DNA from: Pedobacter sp. PLR
Lineage (GTDB): Bacteria; Bacteroidota; Bacteroidia; Sphingobacteriales; Sphingobacteriaceae
Assembly: GCF_026239675.1 (NCBI RefSeq)
Contig: NZ_JAPIVQ010000006.1
Coordinates: 434,001-498,000 of the forward strand
Length of the DNA: 64,000 bases
Reading direction: 5' to 3'
Under the pieces are notes generated by a model. The model saw only the letters and a program-made list of their open reading frames with translations, searched no databases and was not told where the DNA came from. The translations under genes were made by a program, and so were the position numbers. Numbering within the stretch: position 1 is the stretch's first letter; each line of letters opens with the position of its first letter. Of the stretch, positions 1 to 8,399 are shown piece by piece.

Positions 1-458
1 TCCAATTCAAAAAGAAAACTGTAGCGTTTTCTTTTGAGAAACTGCGAATGATCTTTATAAGATTCTCTCGCATCTTTATACACGCGGAAGCAATCGTCAC
101 TTTTATCGTCATCTTTATAATAAGCTTTTCCTTTCCATTCAGAAGTACATTTAATGCCAAAATGGTTGTTGGCAAATTTCGCCAGACTGCTGTTCCCGCT
201 ACCGGATTCAATAATGCCTTGTGCCAGGGTAATACTGGCAGGGATTCCGAAAGCATTCATCTCTTCAATAGCCACTCCTTTAAACGACTCAATGTAGTTT
301 AAAGTGGTATAAGAAGGCATATTTGGATTTGCTTTAGTCGCCGCTTTCTCTATTTGTTTGTTATTGCGACTGTATTGTTTGGTTTTACAGGCAAAGAATA
401 AAGGGAGGATCAGGGCAAGGAGTACTATTCTACTTTTCATTAGAAAGTTATTGTTCAT
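1..458 (-). CDS. Glucosaminidase-domain lipoprotein (3' end outside window)
   Basis: Only the N-terminal part is present. The protein begins with a lipoprotein-type signal (MKSRIVLLALILPLFFAC) whose Cys would be lipidated. It continues into a GH73-type N-acetylglucosaminidase domain containing GIPASITLAQGIIESGSGNS, with the likely catalytic Glu in IIES, and then ANNHFGIKC. This is the peptidoglycan hydrolase fold found in FlgJ-like enzymes, so the predicted role is cell-wall remodelling from a membrane-anchored position. Translation may begin at 458, where ATG overlaps the stop of the upstream gene as TAATG, or at the internal ATG at 440, which gives a more conventional signal peptide. It is a paralogue of the next gene upstream. 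Confidence 0.85.
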   Translation of the reverse strand, partial: MNNNFLMKSRIVLLALILPLFFACKTKQYSRNNKQIEKAATKANPNMPSYTTLNYIESFKGVAIEEMNAFGIPASITLAQGIIESGSGNSSLAKFANNHFGIKCTSEWKGKAYYKDDDKSDDCFRVYKDARESYKDHSQFLKRKRYSFLFEL

Positions 459-1141
459 TAGATTCTTATTTTTTGTCCGGGTTTCAGGCGTATGCTCTTC
501 AGTCCGTTCTTTTTCATAATTGCTTTTGTACTGGTATGGTAACGTTTGGCGATGGTACTTAAATTATCGCCGCTTTTTACGGTATATCTTCTTCCTGAGG
601 CCGTCGAAGCCCTTTTTTTAGGGGTGTTTGACACTACCACTGCGGGTTCTACATAATCTTCCGGTCTTTCATCATATTGGTAAAGTTCGTATTTTTTGAT
701 GAGACCAACGATTTGCGAGGTCCAGGAGCGACTGGCGGCATAGCCTCCACGGTGGATTCCTCTGGCCCAGGCGCGGTAATCATACTGATCATATTTGTCG
801 AAAAGTGGGTTAAAAGTGGCCCTGCTTTTCAAAAACTCAATAAAATGATCATAAGAAGCTTCCACGGATTCATAATCTTTATAGGCGGAGCGGATTTCCG
901 TATTGTTGTTGGGCCCCTTAATCCCGAAATGATTGTTCATGTAACGGGCAATTTTGCTTTGTCCGGAGGCCGATTCATGAATGGCAACGGCGATGATGAC
1001 GCTGGCCGGAATGCCATTGTCGCGCATGAGCTCCTGTGCGTGATCTACGCGCTCTGCAATATAATCTTCTGTACTTTGGGCCTGCGCAGCAACACTAAAA
1101 AGCGTGATGCTGAGCAAAATCGACCATAGTTTTTTAACCAT
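458..1141 (-). CDS. Secreted glucosaminidase with C-terminal LysM
   Basis: A 227-residue protein. Residues 1-21 are a Sec signal peptide ending in AQA. Residues about 25-150 form a GH73-type glucosaminidase domain: GIPASVIIAVAIHESASGQS carries the likely catalytic Glu, followed by MNNHFGIKGP. The C-terminal 45 residues are a LysM peptidoglycan-binding module (YTVKSGDNLSTIAKRYH, then LKPGQKIRI). Predicted function is cleavage of the glycan backbone of peptidoglycan in the periplasm. The stop codon overlaps the start of the downstream paralogue, and the upstream O-methyltransferase gene ends 3 nt before it, so the three genes are probably co-transcribed. Confidence 0.9.
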   Translation of the reverse strand: MVKKLWSILLSITLFSVAAQAQSTEDYIAERVDHAQELMRDNGIPASVIIAVAIHESASGQSKIARYMNNHFGIKGPNNNTEIRSAYKDYESVEASYDHFIEFLKSRATFNPLFDKYDQYDYRAWARGIHRGGYAASRSWTSQIVGLIKKYELYQYDERPEDYVEPAVVVSNTPKKRASTASGRRYTVKSGDNLSTIAKRYHTSTKAIMKKNGLKSIRLKPGQKIRI

Positions 1142-1144
1142 ATT

Positions 1145-1780
1145 TTATTTTTTTCTGATGATAAACAGTCCGTCCCTAATGGGGAGGATCAGTTTTTCTA
1201 CACGGTCGTCTGCCGCTATTTTATCATTAAATGTACTTATATTTTTAGTTCCTTTATCCTGATCCGGGTTCAACACTTTTCCACTCCAAAGCACATTATC
1301 TACGATAATCAGTCCTCCGGGACGTATACGGTCGAAAATCTGGTCGTAATAAGTACCGTTATTTTTTTTATCGGCATCAATAAATACCAGGTCAAAAGTC
1401 TCGTCCAGTTCGTTAATCGTTTGCGTGGCATCCCCTAAAATGTAGCGGATTCTTTCCGGCTGAGGTGCAGCGGCAAGGTTACGGATCACCATTTCTTCCA
1501 GCTCTTCATTCTTATCGAGCGTATAAATAATCCCACCTGCTGTGAGACCTTCTGCCAGGCAGATGGTCGCATATCCGGTGAAAGTACCGATTTCTAAAAT
1601 CCTTGACGGACTGATCATTTTGCTTAAAAAGCTCAACACGCGACCTTGATAATGGCCGGAAATCATTCTCGGCATCAATACTTTAAGGTTGGTTTCCCTG
1701 TCTATTTTCTTCAGTAAATCCGATTCAGGTTCGCAGTAATTGAGCAGCAATTGCTGCATATCGTCATTAATCAGGCTCAT
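1145..1780 (-). CDS. Class I SAM-dependent O-methyltransferase (family 3)
   Basis: A 211-residue protein of the usual length for the caffeoyl-CoA/catechol O-methyltransferase-like family. The SAM-binding motif I reads EIGTFTGYAT at about residues 62-71. The acidic metal-binding stretch is DLVFIDADKKN, followed by a second carboxylate region, IIVDNVLWSG. The bacterial substrate cannot be told from sequence. It lies between RuvX upstream and two cell-wall hydrolases downstream, with 3 nt to the next gene, suggesting co-transcription without an obvious functional link. It has no signal peptide and should be cytoplasmic. Confidence 0.88.
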   Translation of the reverse strand: MSLINDDMQQLLLNYCEPESDLLKKIDRETNLKVLMPRMISGHYQGRVLSFLSKMISPSRILEIGTFTGYATICLAEGLTAGGIIYTLDKNEELEEMVIRNLAAAPQPERIRYILGDATQTINELDETFDLVFIDADKKNNGTYYDQIFDRIRPGGLIIVDNVLWSGKVLNPDQDKGTKNISTFNDKIAADDRVEKLILPIRDGLFIIRKK

Positions 1781-1811
1781 AATTTATTTGTTCAGCATTC
1801 TTATTCTTATC

Positions 1812-1845
1812 ATTTGATCTGTTGTGCAATTTGATCTGTGGTGTA
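1812..1845. repeat. Tandem 17-bp direct repeat
   Basis: Two adjacent 17-bp units, ATTTGATCTGTTGTGCA and ATTTGATCTGTGGTGTA, differ at two positions. They lie in the 82-bp gap between ruvX and the O-methyltransferase gene. No function is apparent. Confidence 0.6.
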
Positions 1846-1862
1846 AAAAAGGAATTGCACTA

Positions 1863-2276
1863 TTAACGGGGCTGTTCCATAAAATATTGCAGGATGATAG
1901 TTGCTGCAATGGTATCCACGCGATCTTTGTCTCTTCGGTCTTGTTTTTTAAGGCCACTCTGCATGATGGTTTGATGGGCCAGTTTAGAGGTAAAGCGCTC
2001 ATCGATCCAGAACTGAGGGATATCCGGGAAGGTTCTCCGTAAGATTTTCGAAAAACCTTTCACATGTTGCTTCGATTCAGAAGGTGTACCGTCCATTTGT
2101 ATGGGATCTCCAAGAACAAAGGCTTCCACGGCTTCTGTAAGCATATATTTTTTCAGGTATTCGATGATGTCTTTCGGGTGTATGGTATCCAGACCGGTGG
2201 CAATAATTTGCAGGGGGTCTGTAACGGCAATTCCGATCCGTTTTGTTCCGTAATCAAAAGCTAGAATTCTAGGCAT
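1863..2276 (-). CDS. ruvX: Putative Holliday junction resolvase RuvX/YqgF
   Basis: A 137-residue RNase H-fold protein of normal YqgF length. It starts PRILAFDYGTKRIGIAVTDP, containing the conserved DxGxKRIG catalytic Asp motif, and later has VLGDP, FWIDERFTS and the C-terminal DRVDTIAATIIL with further acidic residues. The family is implicated in 16S rRNA 5'-end maturation and Holliday junction resolution; which role dominates here cannot be seen. A frame-compatible start exists 21 nt upstream at 2297, but the extra residues MICIFAF are not typical of the family, so 2276 is chosen. It is divergent from holB, with 50 bp between the starts. Confidence 0.92.
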   Translation of the reverse strand: MPRILAFDYGTKRIGIAVTDPLQIIATGLDTIHPKDIIEYLKKYMLTEAVEAFVLGDPIQMDGTPSESKQHVKGFSKILRRTFPDIPQFWIDERFTSKLAHQTIMQSGLKKQDRRDKDRVDTIAATIILQYFMEQPR

Positions 2277-2311
2277 AAATGCAAATATGCAAATCAATAA
2301 TCTAAAAATTT

Positions 2312-2319
2312 GTTATTTT
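2312..2319 (+). promoter_or_regulatory. Candidate -7 box for holB
   Basis: TTATTTTG matches the Bacteroidota -7 consensus TAnnTTTG at 7 of 8 positions. It sits 7 nt before the holB ATG at 2327, so the transcript would have almost no leader. No clear -33 TTTG was identified. Confidence 0.35.
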
Positions 2320-2326
2320 GCACCAA

Positions 2327-3475
2327 ATGCAATTTAAAGACATCATCGGACAGGAACAGATAAAGGCACAGTTGGTACAAACCGTTGCCGAAAACAGGGT
2401 GAGTCATGCCCAGTTATTTCTGTCTACTGAGGGGAGTGGTGCTTTACCCCTGGCCATCGCTTATGCGCAATACATCAATTGTCTTGATAAGCAGGATGAT
2501 GATAGCTGTGGGGTATGTTCTTCCTGCCGGAAGTACGAGCGCTATATCCATCCCGATCTGCATTTTTCCTATCCTTTTTTCGCTTCCAAAGATGCCAGAA
2601 TTGCCGTTGATGTGATCGACGAGTGGCGCAGCATGTTGCTGGAAGATCCATATTTCGACATGGAAATCTGGCGTTCTAAACTGAATGCGGAGAATAAACA
2701 GGCCAACATCAACATTGCCGAATGTCATGACATTATAAAAAAACTGAGTTATAAAGCTTTTGAAGCGGAGACAAAGGTGCTGATCATGTGGCTGCCTGAA
2801 TATTTGGATAGAGAGGGGAATTCTTTGCTGAAAATCATTGAGGAACCGCCTGCAAATACCTTATTCCTCTTGGTGGCGAATAATCAGGAGCAGATTTTAT
2901 CTACCCTGTTGTCGCGTACGCAAATTGTGAAGATTCCGAAGTTGTCGCATGAGACGATTGAAAACTATCTGACGGAGAAACATGGAATGCCGGAAGAGCA
3001 GGCCGCAGAATATAGCTTCCTGGCGGATGGAAATCTGATTGAAGCGAAATTATTATTAGCCAATACCCAAAACGGCAATGCCGATAAATTTGCGGAATGG
3101 CTGAGGATGGGTTATGGCAACCGGGTGCTGGAGCTGACTGCTTTTGTAGATCAGGCCGCAGGTTGGGGTAGAGAGAATCAAAAGAATTTTTTAAAATACG
3201 GGATTAACTTTTTGAGGGAATGTAGCCTCCTGCTGAGTGATGCAGAAGTGCTGGTAAAACTGCCCGCAAGAACATTAGAAACTGCAAAAAAGCTAAGCGA
3301 AAAGGTGTTGGATTTACCGATGGCGGAGGCCATTATCCAGGAACTGGAACGCGCTCATTACCATATTGAAAGGAACGCAAACCCTAAAATTCTGTTTTTA
3401 GATGTATCTTTACAATTGGTAAAAATAATTAAGTTTAAAACGCTCCCGAAAGGGACTCACTATATATACAATTAA
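2327..3475 (+). CDS. holB: DNA polymerase III subunit delta'
   Basis: A 382-residue AAA+ clamp-loader subunit. It begins MQFKDIIGQEQIKAQ, then has a degenerate nucleotide-binding loop (STEGSGALPLA, lacking GKT/S as expected of delta'), a zinc-knuckle cysteine set (CLDKQDDDSCGVCSSC) and the sensor region IIEEPPANTLFLLVANNQEQILSTLLSRTQ, here read in parts. It helps load the beta sliding clamp at the replisome. The ORF can be extended to a TTG at 2318, but that codon lies inside the probable promoter box, so ATG 2327 is preferred. ricT follows after 2 nt, giving a holB-ricT-gldH operon of the kind seen in many Bacteroidota. Confidence 0.92.
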   Translation: MQFKDIIGQEQIKAQLVQTVAENRVSHAQLFLSTEGSGALPLAIAYAQYINCLDKQDDDSCGVCSSCRKYERYIHPDLHFSYPFFASKDARIAVDVIDEWRSMLLEDPYFDMEIWRSKLNAENKQANINIAECHDIIKKLSYKAFEAETKVLIMWLPEYLDREGNSLLKIIEEPPANTLFLLVANNQEQILSTLLSRTQIVKIPKLSHETIENYLTEKHGMPEEQAAEYSFLADGNLIEAKLLLANTQNGNADKFAEWLRMGYGNRVLELTAFVDQAAGWGRENQKNFLKYGINFLRECSLLLSDAEVLVKLPARTLETAKKLSEKVLDLPMAEAIIQELERAHYHIERNANPKILFLDVSLQLVKIIKFKTLPKGTHYIYN

Positions 3476-3477
3476 CT

Positions 3478-5178
3478 ATGGGATGTGGAAGTTGTTCTAC
3501 AGGTGGCGGTTGCGCCCCCTCGGGCTGCAAAAGTAATGGCTCATGCCTTACCGGAGGCTGTCAGAAATTAGAAGTTTACGATTGGCTGTCGAATTTAGAC
3601 ATGCCCTCAAATTATATACCGTTTCAAGTAGTAGAAGTTAAATTTAAAGGTGCAAGGAAGGAATTTTTCCTGAACAACGACAACATCTATCTTGAAATTG
3701 GTGAATTAGTGGCCGTAGAAGGCCCTACAGGTGGTTACGACATAGGTCACGTTTCTCTTACCGGAGAATTGGTGCGCATGCAAATGAAACGTCGTAAGAC
3801 CCCGATCGATCAGGTAACCAGAAAGATTTACAGAAAAGCAACAGAAGCAGATGTAGAGAAATGGAAACTGGCAAAAGGTCTGGAATGGGAAACCATGCAT
3901 AAGGCCCGTACGCTGGCTTTAGATTTACGTTTGTCGATGAAAATCTCTGATGTAGATTACCAGGGTGATAAAACCAAGGCAACTTTCTTTTATACTGCGG
4001 AAGGGCGTGTAGATTTCAGGGAGCTGATCAAGAAAATGGCGGAAACGTTCAGAATCAGGATCGAAATGCGCCAGATTGGAATGAGGCAGGAAGCCGGAAG
4101 ATTGGGCGGAATCGGCTCTTGTGGTCGTGAACTGTGCTGTTCTACCTGGTTAACGAATTTTAAAACGGTATCGACTGCTGCTGCAAGGTATCAGAACCTG
4201 TCGTTAAACACCTTGAAGCTTGCCGGACAATGCGGAAAGTTGAAATGTTGCTTAAACTATGAGCTGGATACGTACCTGGATGCCTTAAAAGATATTCCGG
4301 ATCGTATTGAGAACCTGCAAACGGAAGTTGGCGTTGCCCGTCACCAGAAGACTGATATCTTTAAGAAACTGATGTGGTTCAGCTATCCAAATATGGAAGA
4401 CTGGATTCCATTGAAAGTGGATCGTGTGAAAGAGATCATGGCCATGAATAAAAAAGGTTTGAAACCGAATAATCTAAAAGAGGAAGCGGTAGAACTGGTT
4501 TCGAATACGGCGGTTGAGAAGATCCCGGATTACGAGAATGTTGTTGGTCAGGACAGCTTAACGCGGCTGGATGACAAGCCTAGAAATAAAGGCGCACGCA
4601 ACAATAACAATAGAAACAGCGCGCCACGTACTGGCGAGCAAAGAGCAAATAATAACCCTAACAGGGGAGATAAAACGGCGAGACCGGAGAAACAGGGTAG
4701 ACCTGGACAAGCACCAAGACCACGTCCTGAAGGTAATAAAAGTGCGCCTTCGGGTCAGAATGCACCTAATGCACAGCCAAAAGCACAAGGTACAGCTCCA
4801 AATACTGCGCCTGCTAAAGCGCAGCAATCGGGTGGTAATGCAGGTCAGGGTCAGACAGCTGGTAATAGCGGTCAGCAGAAAGGACAAAACAGGGGGCCTG
4901 CTAAAGTTGCGGGAACTCCTGCTGATAAAGCTACCGGAACCCCTAATGCAGGACAGGCAAAAGCCCCGGCTAAGCCAAAAGCTCCAGGGCAACCGAAAGC
5001 ACCGGCACAGCCAAAAGGACCAGCAAACACAGCTGAAAATACAGGAGAAACATCAGCTACGGGTGCATCAGCACCAGCGGCAGATGGGACAACTCCAGCT
5101 GCAAAGCCAGGTCGCAACAATAGGAACAGAAATAATAACCGCAGAAAAAAACCAACGGATAAGCCTGCAAATGAATAA
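3478..5178 (+). CDS. ricT: RicT-like PSP1-domain protein with long disordered tail
   Basis: A 566-residue protein. The first 28 residues are Cys-rich (Cys 3, 6, 12, 17, 23, 28), consistent with the iron-sulfur binding known for the Ric complex of Bacillus. A PSP1 domain follows, with RIEMRQIGMRQEAGRLGGIG, then CGRELCCSTWL and CGKLKCCLNYE. From about residue 365 to the end the protein is a low-complexity Asn/Pro/Ala/Gln/Lys/Gly tail without folded character. In Bacillus, RicT acts with RicA and RicF on RNA maturation; neither partner is in this window. The gene sits between holB and gldH and its stop overlaps the gldH start by 8 nt. The tail is unusually long relative to the conserved core. 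Confidence 0.87.
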   Translation: MGCGSCSTGGGCAPSGCKSNGSCLTGGCQKLEVYDWLSNLDMPSNYIPFQVVEVKFKGARKEFFLNNDNIYLEIGELVAVEGPTGGYDIGHVSLTGELVRMQMKRRKTPIDQVTRKIYRKATEADVEKWKLAKGLEWETMHKARTLALDLRLSMKISDVDYQGDKTKATFFYTAEGRVDFRELIKKMAETFRIRIEMRQIGMRQEAGRLGGIGSCGRELCCSTWLTNFKTVSTAAARYQNLSLNTLKLAGQCGKLKCCLNYELDTYLDALKDIPDRIENLQTEVGVARHQKTDIFKKLMWFSYPNMEDWIPLKVDRVKEIMAMNKKGLKPNNLKEEAVELVSNTAVEKIPDYENVVGQDSLTRLDDKPRNKGARNNNNRNSAPRTGEQRANNNPNRGDKTARPEKQGRPGQAPRPRPEGNKSAPSGQNAPNAQPKAQGTAPNTAPAKAQQSGGNAGQGQTAGNSGQQKGQNRGPAKVAGTPADKATGTPNAGQAKAPAKPKAPGQPKAPAQPKGPANTAENTGETSATGASAPAADGTTPAAKPGRNNRNRNNNRRKKPTDKPANE

Positions 5179-5650
5179 TTTTAAAGCAGTTTTAATGCTA
5201 ATTACGGGTATCACAACCACTCTTTTGAGCGGTTGTGATACCAATAATGTGATTGACAATAATGTTTCTATGCCCTCCAGAAACTGGAGCTATGACCATA
5301 AAGTAAAAGCGGTAATCGATATTACCGATAGCAGCAAGCCCTATAATATCTATTTCAAGCTTCGCCATACCGCTAATTATGGCTATTCCAATATCTTTGT
5401 TTTAATGCACCTTGGTAAGCAAGGCGTAAAAAAGGAAAGCAGACGCTATGAATACCGTCTGGCACAACCTGATGGGCAATGGAATGGCGCCGGTTCAGGC
5501 AACCTTTACACCTATACTTTACCCTTACTAACCAATTATAAGTTCCCTTCCCCGGGAAAATATGAGTTGGAACTGGAGCAAAATATGCGCGATAATCCAC
5601 TGAAAGAAATCAGTGATGCCGGGATAAAAGTCTCTGCTATTGTGCCATAA
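5171..5650 (+). CDS. gldH: Gliding motility lipoprotein GldH
   Basis: A 159-residue lipoprotein: a hydrophobic signal (MLITGITTTLLSGC) with the lipobox Cys, followed by a beta-rich domain with FKLRHTANYGYSNIFVLM and YTLPLLTNYKFPSPGKYELELEQNMR. This pattern is characteristic of GldH, first defined in Flavobacterium johnsoniae gliding; many non-gliding relatives retain it. The ATG at 5171 overlaps the end of ricT by 8 nt, implying translational coupling. The same frame stays open far upstream through the low-complexity part of ricT, but that extension lacks a signal sequence and is rejected. No other gld genes lie in this window. Confidence 0.87.
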   Translation: MNNFKAVLMLITGITTTLLSGCDTNNVIDNNVSMPSRNWSYDHKVKAVIDITDSSKPYNIYFKLRHTANYGYSNIFVLMHLGKQGVKKESRRYEYRLAQPDGQWNGAGSGNLYTYTLPLLTNYKFPSPGKYELELEQNMRDNPLKEISDAGIKVSAIVP

Positions 5651-5682
5651 AACCATATCTATCTTTAGTAATCAGCAGGCTT

Positions 5683-6567
5683 TTAGGAATCTGGCTCTGT
5701 TCGGTCCGGTTCTTTAGGAATCCTACGCATTTTTGATTTAAGGTTTAAAAATTCAGCCTCAAGGCGTATAAAGGCCTTGTCTTCAGTTCTTGTGCCTGAT
5801 TTTATCTCTTCCAGTTGCTGTATATAGCTGTTAGTGACCTCTATAAATCGGGATTTTAAGTCGCTGATTACCTTTTCTTCTTCTTTTTTGGCCTTCATTT
5901 CCAGAATTTCTACGGGTATTTCTGCAATCTCTTTCTCGTTTAGCAGTCCAAGGTAGGTGCTGTCTGAAATAGAGGTCCCATCGGCGCTTTTAAGGCTCAT
6001 ATAAACCGCCATTGCCGATTCCAGATACTCCTCGTCCATTTCTATAAAGTGAGCACCTTCGCTTCTCTTTGCTGCATTTAAGAATTGATCCGCCTTTTTT
6101 GTGCCGGTGTAATAAATCAGGATCATTACCTGATCATCATATTCTTCCGCTTTATATTTTAGCTTCGGATCCCAGGTAAATTGAAGCCCTGTTGCCGTTT
6201 TTTGAACCTGCATATCCGTAATTTTGGATAAGTCGCCCTGACTGAGGATTACTTTGGAGTAATCGACCCGAATGTTTGGGTAAACACCTTTTAACGCATG
6301 TTTCTTATGGTAAGCGGTGGCCAGGTTGTGCGGATTTTTATCGGTCCCTTTGGCTTGTAGTCCATAGCCGAGATTGATGAACTTAAGCATCGGCCTGAGC
6401 AGTTTCATTGTGACTGACATCGCCTGACGATTTGCCATTTGCAACTCGTTTTGCGGTCCGGGCTTGCCGTTACGCCTGAAAATGGTTTTTCCATTTAAAG
6501 GATAGATAACGAAGTCTCCGATTTTTCCACGGGGTATCCCCAGGACAGTGTTTGTAAGTGTAGCCAT
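5683..6567 (-). CDS. DUF6266 family protein
   Basis: A 294-residue protein whose N-terminus (TNTVLGIPRGKIGDFVIY, then FRRNGKPGPQNELQMANR) matches the DUF6266 pattern found in Sphingobacteriaceae and related Bacteroidota. The middle is predicted beta-rich (TGLQFTWDPKLKY, DDQVMILIYY) and the last 90 residues are a charged, probably helical segment. There is no signal peptide or transmembrane segment. Function is unknown. It stands alone, convergent with gldH (32 bp gap). A 15-nt palindrome, AACAATTTAATTGTT, lies about 50 bp upstream of its start at 6616-6630 and might be a regulator site. Confidence 0.7.
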   Translation of the reverse strand: MATLTNTVLGIPRGKIGDFVIYPLNGKTIFRRNGKPGPQNELQMANRQAMSVTMKLLRPMLKFINLGYGLQAKGTDKNPHNLATAYHKKHALKGVYPNIRVDYSKVILSQGDLSKITDMQVQKTATGLQFTWDPKLKYKAEEYDDQVMILIYYTGTKKADQFLNAAKRSEGAHFIEMDEEYLESAMAVYMSLKSADGTSISDSTYLGLLNEKEIAEIPVEILEMKAKKEEEKVISDLKSRFIEVTNSYIQQLEEIKSGTRTEDKAFIRLEAEFLNLKSKMRRIPKEPDRTEPDS

Positions 6568-6994
6568 GATCTTTGTTTAATTGATTAAATTTATTTGTTT
6601 AACTGTAAGTAAAGAAACAATTTAATTGTTGCATAAGTTTGCTTTAATCAAAACAAAACAGAGGTTGTGGTTTTGTTTGCTGGAATAAAAGAAGGAGACT
6701 GAGGTGTTCTTATCCCGGTTTTAAAAGGGCATCTGGCCCTGCAAGGCCCCGCCAACCCCCCGGCAAAACAGGGGCAAGGCTCCGGGAGCATCAACCAGAA
6801 TAAGCAGGGTTTCAGTACCGTTTTTTTTAAAAAAATTCTTTCCGGGTTCACCGGATGACCAGGGAAATGAGCTGCTTTTTCAGTAAAACAGTCAATAAAG
6901 ACAAGAGGATACTTGCCTGTTTCGCGAGGATTTGATCTGAATCAGGTTAATTGATGCTACCCTGTTCCTGTAAAAGCATCAATTGCTCCTGCTT
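6568..6994. other. 427-bp intergenic region with palindrome and GC-rich block
   Basis: This gap lies downstream of murF and upstream of the DUF6266 gene. It contains the 15-nt palindrome at 6616-6630 and a GC-rich, strand-skewed block at about 6720-6800 that stands out against the AT-rich flanks. A 67-codon minus-strand ORF (6648-6851) crosses the block; its Cys/Pro-rich translation has no recognisable domain and may be incidental. A weak stem (GATGCT with AGCATC, 6952-6979) lies near the murF end. No tRNA or known RNA family was recognised. Confidence 0.4.
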
Positions 6995-8311
6995 TTACAA
7001 GAGCGGAAGCAACTGTTCTAATGCCATACCTCTGGAGCCTTTCAATAACACCAGGCTATCTGTAATCGATTCCCTGGTGAGGAATTCCTTTGCTTCGGCT
7101 GGACTTTGGAAGAAATGACCTCTATGCTGTCCCTTTTCCTCAAAAAAGTGCTTTCCGATGAAAATAAGGGTGTTTACATGGGTGTTTTCTGCTTCCGATA
7201 TGATCAGTTGGTGCTGTGCAGCGGCTTCGTTGCCCAACTCAAACATATCTCCAATGATGACTACTTTTTTATCCGCAGAAAGCGACTCTATATTGGCCAG
7301 TGCAGCAATCATACTGCTTGGATTGGCATTGTAGAAATCACAGATTACGGTGTTTTTATCAGTTTTACTCAGTTGTGAGCGGTTGTTTTTTGGTTGATAT
7401 CCGGATAATCCGGCATTGATCTGTGCAGGAGTTAGTCCGAAGAAATGACTGATTACGATAGCAGCAAGGATGTTTTCAAAGTTGTAAGCACCGGTAAGCT
7501 GAGTATGCACCTGATAGTTTTTCCCCTGATGACTTTCTCCCTCAGCGCTCCAGGAAAGTTCCAGAAAAGGATCTGTTTTTAATAGCGTACCTGAAATGGT
7601 ATTGTTCGCTTCTGTGCCATAATACACGGTTTTTGTTAAATCAGCGGCGGCCGTCATTTCCAATAAATAAGGGTTGTTGCGGTTGATGAACGCGGTACCA
7701 TCATGTTTTTTCAGGTAAGTAAAAAGCTCTGCTTTTCCTTTTTTAACGCCTTCAAAACCACCAAATCCATCCAAATGTGCCATACCTACATTGGTAATCA
7801 GGCCATGTGTAGGCTGTGCAAGTTCACATAAAAATTCTATCTCTTTCTGGTGATTTGCACCCATTTCTATGACGGCAATCTCTGTTTCTTCCGTTAAAGA
7901 AAGTAGGGAAAGCGGTACGCCAATGTGGTTATTGAGGTTGCCTTTGGTAGCAAAAGTCATGTATTTCTCAGAAAGAACCGCGTTGATCAGTTCTTTCGTA
8001 GTGGTTTTGCCATTGCTACCGGTTAAGCCGATCACCGGAATGTTTAATTGTTCACGGTGGTATTTGGCCAGCTCCTGTAAAGCGGTCAACACATCAGGCA
8101 CTAAAATACAGCGCTGATCAATTGAAAAATCAGGGTTGTCAATAACAGCATAGGCAGCACCTAGATTTAAAGCTTGGGCTGCAAAAGAGTTGGCATCAAA
8201 GTTTTCTCCTTTGAGGGCAAAAAACAGACAGTCTTTGGTAATGCTCCTTGTATCGGTGCATATCGTACGGTGGTTTAAAAAATGTTGATACAGGGAATTG
8301 CTGGCTGACAT
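6995..8311 (-). CDS. murF: UDP-MurNAc-tripeptide--D-Ala-D-Ala ligase
   Basis: A 438-residue Mur ligase of normal MurF length. The N-terminal substrate domain has CTDTRSITKDCLFFALKGENFD; the central ATPase loop is GLTGSNGKTTTKE (about residues 95-107); NLNNHIGVPLSLL, VIEMGANHQKEI and TNVGMAHLDGFGG follow; the C-terminal domain carries DFYNANPSSM and IIGDMFELG. It adds D-Ala-D-Ala to the UDP-MurNAc-tripeptide, the last cytoplasmic step of the peptidoglycan monomer. It is monocistronic and divergent from the M14 peptidase gene. On the minus strand a weak promoter-like pair (TTTG, 16 nt, TAATTTTA) precedes it in the 88-bp gap. Confidence 0.95.
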   Translation of the reverse strand: MSASNSLYQHFLNHRTICTDTRSITKDCLFFALKGENFDANSFAAQALNLGAAYAVIDNPDFSIDQRCILVPDVLTALQELAKYHREQLNIPVIGLTGSNGKTTTKELINAVLSEKYMTFATKGNLNNHIGVPLSLLSLTEETEIAVIEMGANHQKEIEFLCELAQPTHGLITNVGMAHLDGFGGFEGVKKGKAELFTYLKKHDGTAFINRNNPYLLEMTAAADLTKTVYYGTEANNTISGTLLKTDPFLELSWSAEGESHQGKNYQVHTQLTGAYNFENILAAIVISHFFGLTPAQINAGLSGYQPKNNRSQLSKTDKNTVICDFYNANPSSMIAALANIESLSADKKVVIIGDMFELGNEAAAQHQLIISEAENTHVNTLIFIGKHFFEEKGQHRGHFFQSPAEAKEFLTRESITDSLVLLKGSRGMALEQLLPLL

Positions 8312-8399
8312 GTGCTTAAATCTAAATGATATGGTAAAATTACACTATGAAAGAGAAACAAAAAATATTCTTTAGTATTTTGGAGAATAAATCCTGATT

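Noticed and set aside
48..302. Open frame on the plus strand at the window start
   Set aside because: It runs antisense to the clear glucosaminidase-domain lipoprotein on the minus strand and has no domain or promoter.
2318..2326. TTG start for holB three codons upstream of the ATG
   Set aside because: The TTG is part of the TTATTTTG promoter-like box, and MQFKDIIGQ is the conserved N-terminus.
4571..5170. Extension of gldH upstream across the ricT tail
   Set aside because: The extension is a frame-shifted reading of a compositionally biased region; the lipoprotein signal begins at 5171.
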